NCBI GenBank assembly: GCA_023428865.1
Contig: JAEYWT010000367.1
Location: 1-11,701 of the forward strand
Length of the DNA stretch: 11,701 nt
Source of the DNA: Bacteroidota bacterium
GTDB lineage: Bacteria > Bacteroidota > Bacteroidia > Flavobacteriales_F > PHOS-HE28
Direction of reading: 5' to 3'
The notes beneath the pieces were generated by a model. It saw nothing but the letters and a program-made list of their open reading frames with translations. It searched no databases and was not told the DNA's origin. The first letter of the stretch is position 1; every line of letters starts with the position of its first letter. Shown here one piece after another: positions 7,375 to 11,701 of this stretch. Made by a program: the position numbers and the translations under genes.

Positions 7375-7773
7375 ATGAAGAAGCTGATGATCATTGCTGT
7401 GCTGGCGGGCCTAACCGTTGCCACACAAGCCCAGGACAAGGCCCGAAAGAGCCCCGAAGAACGTGCGAAGATGCGCACCGAGCACATGGCGAAGGAGCTG
7501 GAACTGACGCCCGAGCAGAAGGCCAAGGTGGAAGCCATCAACCTGAAGTATGCGGGCAAAGCCACCGAACTACGCAAAGAGCGTGAGGCGGAGCGAACAG
7601 AAGCGCGCAAGGAAGGAAAGGCGATGCACGATGCGCACGATGCGGAGATGAAGACCGTGTTGACGCCCGACCAATACACCCGCTGGCAGGCGAAGAAGGA
7701 GGCCAAAAAGGAAGCGATGAAGCAGCGCCACATGGAGCATCGCAAGGAGATGCGGCAAAAGAAGGCCGAGTAG
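7375..7773 (+). CDS. Spy/CpxP-like LTxxQ-motif periplasmic protein
   Basis: A 132-residue protein with a clear Sec signal peptide (MKK, hydrophobic core, cleavage after TQA at about residue 19). The mature part is predicted almost entirely helical and very rich in Lys, Arg and Glu. Two LTPxQ motifs are visible, LTPEQ at 44-48 and LTPDQ at 96-100, the hallmark of the Spy/CpxP/LTxxQ group, whose members act as periplasmic chaperones or as inhibitors of envelope-stress kinases; small Bacteroidota relatives are often labelled DUF4890 or Spy/CpxP family. The C-terminus (about 106-132) is strongly basic, and His/Met residues cluster at 84-92 and 115-126, which might bind metal (inference). The ATG at 7375 immediately starts the signal peptide. 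It follows the two-component system by 97 bp and has its own terminator, so it is probably expressed as a single gene or by read-through from the regulator. Confidence 0.88.
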   Translation: MKKLMIIAVLAGLTVATQAQDKARKSPEERAKMRTEHMAKELELTPEQKAKVEAINLKYAGKATELRKEREAERTEARKEGKAMHDAHDAEMKTVLTPDQYTRWQAKKEAKKEAMKQRHMEHRKEMRQKKAE

Positions 7774-7787
7774 TTCCGGCATGATCC

Positions 7788-7826
7788 AAAGGCCCGTAGC
7801 GAGTTCCGCTACGGGCCTTTTCTTTT
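7788..7826 (+). terminator. Rho-independent terminator after the Spy-like gene
   Basis: A perfect 14-bp stem, AAAGGCCCGTAGCG (7788-7801) against CGCTACGGGCCTTT (7807-7820), with a 5-nt loop AGTTC, is followed by TCTTTT. It starts 14 bp after the stop codon. Its downstream edge is only 37 bp before the preferred start of the hydrolase gene. Confidence 0.95.
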
Positions 7827-7863
7827 CCGTCATTGAAAGATGGCTGGATCATACCTTGCCCGC

Positions 7864-9015
7864 ATGCGTTGGTATGCTCTCTTACTGGTCGGGTCCCTTT
7901 CTTGTGGTGCGTTGAATGCGCAACAGCGTGACACACTGCGTTTCCATTCGGCGGCCTTCGGTGCGGAACGGCAGGTGATCGTTCAACTGCCAGAATTCCA
8001 CCGGTACGCCAGTGCCGAGGTGCGTATGCCGGTGATCATCGTCTTGGATGGTCAGCACGATTGGTTCGTAGAGCCCGTGCTCAACGACATCCGCTTCCTA
8101 CAGTACACGCATGAAGTGCCACAGGCCATCGTGGTCGCCGTGCCGCTGGTGGACCGTGTGAAGGAATGTGCACAAGGTGGCCCGGACGCACCACCGATGC
8201 CTTTGTTGCGGATGTTGACGGAAGAACTCCCGCCCTTGCTGGTGCGTTACCATCCTAGCGGACTTTCCATCCTGGTGGGTCATTCGTTCAGTGCCAGCTT
8301 CGCGCTACACGCGTACGTGCAAGCGCCAGGAGCCTTCGATGCCGTGATCGCCTTATCGCCGTTGCATCGGGTGGAAGAGACCCTTCCCGCTGTGGTGGAC
8401 CGATTGGTGAACGAGCCGGATGAGCGGGTATCGATCGCGGTAGGTGGTGCTGCACCGTCGAAGGATGGAGGGCATCACCAACGGCTCACCGCTGCGGTAG
8501 AAGCAGCACGGATCGCACGCGTGCAGGGGCGTTGCGTCTACGAGCACTATCCGGCTGCGGGCCATACGTCGTTGCCGGTCATCGCGTTTCCAGAGCAGCT
8601 TGCCACGCTGTTCCTTCCGTTCAGCTTGCGCGACAGTCTGGTGCCAGTGAACGAAGAATACCAAGTGATCGGCACACCGCCATCGGCTGAAGAGCTGTTG
8701 CGCAACATCGATCGGTCAACGCACTTCCTGGGCGATGCACTTGCGTGGGAGGTCGCGGAGATCAACGGCATACTCTCTAGGTTGGCCAACAGCGGCTACA
8801 CGGAACACGTAGCTGCGCTTAGCCGCCGTGCGATCGCGCTGTACCCGGAGCTGTACATGTTCCACGCTTGGTTGGGTGAAACCCTGTTGGAAAGCGATCG
8901 CCCGGCTGCGCATGCTGCCTTCCAACGCGCCTTGGTGTTGTTGGAGACACACGAGCGCGGCACGCCTGACTATGCGGGAATGAAGGAAGAGATCGAAGGA
9001 CTATCACGCCAATAG
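7864..9015 (+). CDS. Exported alpha/beta-hydrolase (putative esterase family) with TPR-like C-terminus
   Basis: A 383-residue protein from the ATG at 7864, which directly opens a signal peptide (MRWY, hydrophobic core, cleavage after LNA at about residue 19). An in-frame ATG at 7840 would add eight residues before it. Residues about 20-255 resemble the putative esterase fold (PF00756; EstD/IroE-like): a strand VIIVLDGQ (57-64), the nucleophile elbow GHSFS (139-143, Ser141) and a likely catalytic His234 in AGHTSLP; an acid in the stretch around Asp201 is possible but unproven. The elbow has Ser where the family usually has Gly at the last position. Residues about 292-377 are helical with TPR-like spacing (AALSRRAIALYPELYMFHAWLGETLL, split over 317-342), a tail seen in Bacteroidota relatives. 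It probably hydrolyses an ester in the periplasm or outside; substrate unknown. It follows a strong terminator, so it needs its own promoter. Confidence 0.85.
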   Translation: MRWYALLLVGSLSCGALNAQQRDTLRFHSAAFGAERQVIVQLPEFHRYASAEVRMPVIIVLDGQHDWFVEPVLNDIRFLQYTHEVPQAIVVAVPLVDRVKECAQGGPDAPPMPLLRMLTEELPPLLVRYHPSGLSILVGHSFSASFALHAYVQAPGAFDAVIALSPLHRVEETLPAVVDRLVNEPDERVSIAVGGAAPSKDGGHHQRLTAAVEAARIARVQGRCVYEHYPAAGHTSLPVIAFPEQLATLFLPFSLRDSLVPVNEEYQVIGTPPSAEELLRNIDRSTHFLGDALAWEVAEINGILSRLANSGYTEHVAALSRRAIALYPELYMFHAWLGETLLESDRPAAHAAFQRALVLLETHERGTPDYAGMKEEIEGLSRQ

Positions 9016-9041
9016 GGGAACGCAGGATCAACGGGAACGCA
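9016..9041. repeat. Short direct repeat GGGAACGCA x2
   Basis: The 9-mer GGGAACGCA occurs at 9016-9024 and again at 9033-9041, 17 bp apart start to start, directly after the hydrolase stop codon and about 50-80 bp upstream of the next gene. The position suits an operator for a dimeric regulator on the 9094 gene, but no binding protein can be named and chance is possible. Confidence 0.5.
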
Positions 9042-9093
9042 CGTCTGCGCAACGAGGTATGGCATGATCGCAAGGATCTCGCACATTCGCAGC

Positions 9094-10719
9094 ATGCTCC
9101 GAAAACTACTCCTCTCCACCATCGGTCTCTGCAGCGCCTTCGTGCTAAAGGCACAGACCACCTACACGCATACCCTTTCCACCATGTGGGGGTATAGCCT
9201 CACCAGTAATACGGCGTTCACCTTTCCAGCCGCGCCGAACACCATGGGCGGTGCCACGCTCACGTTCAGTTGGCTGGCCTGTTACCAAGGTGGTTTCGGC
9301 ACCACGGGCATTCGCGTACGATTGCGCACGGGAGCGAGCACCTACGTGGATGTTCACAACGAGTCCGGTGGCACCATCAGCTGTGCGTTCCAAGCGCGCA
9401 CCGCCACGATCACCGCAGCGCTACTGCAACAGGCGTTGGCCTATGGTGCAGGAACGGTGCAGGGCGATGTGCGCATCGACGATGCCTGCCAACCTGGTGT
9501 TGGTTGCAGCTTCTACAACGACCCCGGCTTACAGAACATGACGCTTAGCTATGAGGTGAGCGCGGCCAACTTCACTTCGCCGGATGCGGGCATATGCCCC
9601 GGTGGCGTGGTGCAGTTCAACGATGCGAGCATCAATTCGCCTACGAGCCATCTCTGGTCTTTCCCAGGCGGCACACCCAGCACCAGCACCTTGCCAAGTC
9701 CGGCGGTGCAATACACCACACCCGGACAGTACGATGTAACACTCGCCGTAGTGACCGCCGATGGCGAAAGCAGCGTCACGCGCACCGGTTTCGTTACCGT
9801 GCATCCCTTGCCCGCTGCGAATGCCGGCGCCGATCAGAACATTTGCGAAGGGGCTTCCGTGGTCGTACAGGCGAGTGGTGGATCAAGCTATGTGTGGAGC
9901 CCATCAACAGGCCTTTCGAGCACAACGGAGGCTGGGCCAACGGCAAGTCCGGAGAGTACCACCACCTACACGGTACTGGTCACCTCTGCGCAGGGTTGCG
10001 AAGCGGCCGATCAAGTGGTGGTGAACCTTGTACCTGCACCCGTTCCACAGATCGAAGCACCGGAAGTGCTCTGCCTGGGCGACACGTTGGAGCTGAACGC
10101 AACCGGGGCCACCTTCTATACGTGGTCACCCAACCTGTTCATCAGTTCCACCGCCGGTAGTGCTGTACAGGTGTGGCCAACAGCCGATCAAAGTTGGAGC
10201 GTAACAGGTACCGACGCCTTCGGTTGCATCGGATCGGCCACGGTCGCCCTCACGGTTGTTCCGCCGCCAGCAGCACCGCTAGTCACCTGGGCGGATATGA
10301 TGCTTACGAGTACGGAAGCAGTCGCCTATCAGTGGTATGTGGACGGGACGCTACTACCCGGTGCCAATGCACAGCACCTGGAGCCCGAGGTGAATGGAGC
10401 GTACACCGTGGAGATCACCGATGGGAACGGATGTACGGCATGGAGCGAAGCGTATCCGTTCAACAGTGTCGGTGTCGCGGAGCGCTCTTCGAGCGTGGTG
10501 CGCACCTATCCGATACCAACACGCGAGCTGCTCTTCGTGGAAGGTGGCGCTGCTGGCACAGCATACCGCTTGGTGGATGTACAAGGTCGGGTGATCGTAG
10601 CGGGCCGTATCGCCGATGCGAAGCAGAACATAACGATGAGCGGGATCGCACCGGGTGTCTACAACCTGCAACTGGGTGCGGACCAGGATCGATCACAGCT
10701 CACCGTGGTGGTGGAGTGA
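9094..10719 (+). CDS. Secreted T9SS cargo protein with PKD and tandem Ig-like domains
   Basis: A 541-residue protein from the ATG at 9094, which opens a signal peptide MLRKLLL ending LKA-Q (residue 20/21); an in-frame ATG at 9064 adds ten residues. Residues about 21-155 form a beta-rich N-terminal domain with four Cys that I cannot assign. Residues about 158-240 are a PKD-like domain (HLWSFPGGTPS, YTTPGQYDVTLAV). Two homologous Ig-like repeats follow at about 243-315 and 318-391, each with YxWSP and a Cys pair spaced exactly 51 residues (251/302 and 327/378), suggesting one disulfide each. A third related unit spans about 392-457. Residues about 468-541 are a T9SS sorting tail (VDVQGRVIVAG; IAPGVYNLQL), with YPIP where YPNP is usual. 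It is likely an adhesin or surface matrix protein. After the signal peptide the only lysine is in the sorting tail. It ends just before a strong terminator. Confidence 0.9.
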   Translation: MLRKLLLSTIGLCSAFVLKAQTTYTHTLSTMWGYSLTSNTAFTFPAAPNTMGGATLTFSWLACYQGGFGTTGIRVRLRTGASTYVDVHNESGGTISCAFQARTATITAALLQQALAYGAGTVQGDVRIDDACQPGVGCSFYNDPGLQNMTLSYEVSAANFTSPDAGICPGGVVQFNDASINSPTSHLWSFPGGTPSTSTLPSPAVQYTTPGQYDVTLAVVTADGESSVTRTGFVTVHPLPAANAGADQNICEGASVVVQASGGSSYVWSPSTGLSSTTEAGPTASPESTTTYTVLVTSAQGCEAADQVVVNLVPAPVPQIEAPEVLCLGDTLELNATGATFYTWSPNLFISSTAGSAVQVWPTADQSWSVTGTDAFGCIGSATVALTVVPPPAAPLVTWADMMLTSTEAVAYQWYVDGTLLPGANAQHLEPEVNGAYTVEITDGNGCTAWSEAYPFNSVGVAERSSSVVRTYPIPTRELLFVEGGAAGTAYRLVDVQGRVIVAGRIADAKQNITMSGIAPGVYNLQLGADQDRSQLTVVVE

Positions 10720-10737
10720 TCCTCGCACTGGATGTGT

Positions 10738-10773
10738 GAACGGTGGGTACGGTCCGTATCCACCGTTCTTTTT
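10738..10773 (+). terminator. Rho-independent terminator after the PKD protein gene
   Basis: GAACGGTGGGTAC (10738-10750) pairs with GTATCCACCGTTC (10756-10768): 13 bp with one G-U, loop GGTCC, followed by five T. It begins 18 bp after the stop codon and separates the PKD protein gene from pirin. Confidence 0.95.
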
Positions 10774-10827
10774 GGAAGGCAGGTTGGTCGATCGATGTTA
10801 CTTGCAGGATCTTTCCAACGGCGACAC

Positions 10828-11701
10828 ATGTCCAACATCGGCATCATCATCCCAGAGCGACCGCGCGACATCGGCAACTTCATGGTAGGCCGCTTGCTGC
10901 CCTTCCACAGCAAACGCATGGTGGGGCCCTTCATCTTCATCGACCACATGGGTCCGGTGGCGATGAACGATCACCAGAACATGGATGTGGGCCCCCACCC
11001 ACACATCGGTCTCAGCACGCTCACCTTCCTGTTCGAGGGTGCGGTGATGCATCGGGACAGTTTGGGCACTGCGGTGGAGATCACACCTGGCGCGGTGAAT
11101 TGGATGACCGCCGGGCACGGCATCGTACACAGCGAGCGCACACCGGAACGCTTGCGCCAAGTGGATAAGCAGATGCATGGCTTACAGATCTGGGTTGCTT
11201 TACCGAAGGATCTGGAAGACATCGAGCCTGCGTTCCACCATGTAGAAGCGAAGGACTTGCCGAGCTGGGAGGCAGAAGGCGCGCGGTTCAAACTGATCGC
11301 CGGTGAAGTGATGGGAAAGCGCTCGCCCGTGCCGGTACACCGCCCGTTGTACATGTTGGAGATCAGCAGCGAGGTGGGTTGTGAAGTGCGTATCGGCGAT
11401 CAGCTCTATGGCGAAGTCGGGCTCTACATCCTGGAAGGCGAAGTGCGCGAAGGAACGGATGGGGAAGGCATCGGCCCGCGCCAGATCGTGGTAGCGAAGG
11501 ATCCGTCGTTGTGTTCCTTCACCGTGGCGCCCAACACCACGGTCTACCTTTTCGGTGGAGAGCCCTTTCCAGAGGAACGGTTCATCTATTGGAACTTCGT
11601 TGCCACGAGCGAAGCACGCTTGGAAGCCGCCAAAACACGTTGGCGCGAACTGCGCTTCCCGATGATCGAAGGGGAGACCGGTCACGTGCCCATGCCGGAG
11701 C
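10828..11701 (+). CDS. Pirin family protein, 3' end cut off by the window
   Basis: The first 291 codons of a bicupin pirin are visible, so the gene is nearly complete (usual length about 285-310). The N-terminal cupin keeps the Fe-binding set at residues His57, His59 (GPHPHIGLST), His101 and Glu103 (GHGIVHSE), which match the ligands known from human pirin (His56, His58, His101, Glu103). VGPFIFIDHMGP (32-43) and MHGLQIWVALP are also family signatures. The C-terminal cupin includes YILEGEV and APNTTVYLFGGEP, typical of the group. Some pirins are quercetin 2,3-dioxygenases or redox-sensitive regulators; the in vivo substrate here is unknown. I chose the ATG at 10828 because MSN(I/T)G-II-ER is the usual start; an in-frame ATG at 10795 would add eleven residues. 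A terminator lies 54 bp upstream, so it has its own promoter; no promoter motif was recognised. Confidence 0.95.
   Translation, partial: MSNIGIIIPERPRDIGNFMVGRLLPFHSKRMVGPFIFIDHMGPVAMNDHQNMDVGPHPHIGLSTLTFLFEGAVMHRDSLGTAVEITPGAVNWMTAGHGIVHSERTPERLRQVDKQMHGLQIWVALPKDLEDIEPAFHHVEAKDLPSWEAEGARFKLIAGEVMGKRSPVPVHRPLYMLEISSEVGCEVRIGDQLYGEVGLYILEGEVREGTDGEGIGPRQIVVAKDPSLCSFTVAPNTTVYLFGGEPFPEERFIYWNFVATSEARLEAAKTRWRELRFPMIEGETGHVPMPE

Noticed and set aside
10795..10827. Upstream ATG for pirin at 10795
   Set aside because: The extra eleven residues do not resemble pirin N-termini, whereas the sequence from 10828 matches the usual start.

Overview
The window looks like a chromosomal segment of a Bacteroidota bacterium, probably Flavobacteriales-like, with relatively high GC (roughly 50-65% in the lines I counted). 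The reasoning: two secreted proteins end in type IX secretion (T9SS) C-terminal sorting domains; the sigma-54 has the N-terminal sequence usual for Bacteroidota and a small membrane-protein gene right behind it; a TPR-LytS-type kinase is paired with a LytTR regulator; and Shine-Dalgarno sequences are not evident. The taxonomic call below phylum is inference. I see no tRNA, rRNA, CRISPR array, insertion sequence or phage gene.

Layout. Minus strand, 1-1761: a truncated membrane protein (1-289) directly downstream of rpoN (298-1761). A 165-bp divergent gap follows. All remaining genes are on the plus strand. 1927-4392 encodes a large T9SS cargo protein with an apparent beta-propeller, a Bacteroidota-type domain of unknown function and a type A sorting tail. 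A 235-bp gap with competing RNA hairpins precedes a two-component system: a lipobox-bearing TPR sensor kinase (4628-6556) overlapping its LytTR response regulator (6534-7277). Next come a Spy/CpxP-like LTxxQ periplasmic protein (7375-7773) with a strong terminator, a secreted alpha/beta-hydrolase with a TPR-like tail (7864-9015), a PKD/Ig-like T9SS cargo protein almost free of lysine (9094-10719) with a second strong terminator, and a pirin gene cut off by the window end (10828-11701).

How they may work together. The kinase and regulator clearly form one translationally coupled system. The exported products on both sides (propeller adhesin-like protein, Spy-like protein, hydrolase, PKD protein) suggest an envelope- or surface-oriented neighbourhood, and the Spy-like gene just behind the regulator is a reasonable but untested target. 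rpoN with its membrane neighbour, and pirin, look like ordinary housekeeping genes that border this region. I did not find a clear-cut new multi-gene system; the most unusual items are the doubly anchored kinase architecture, the lysine-free surface protein, the propeller cargo with lower GC, and several unexplained repeats or hairpins in the gaps.
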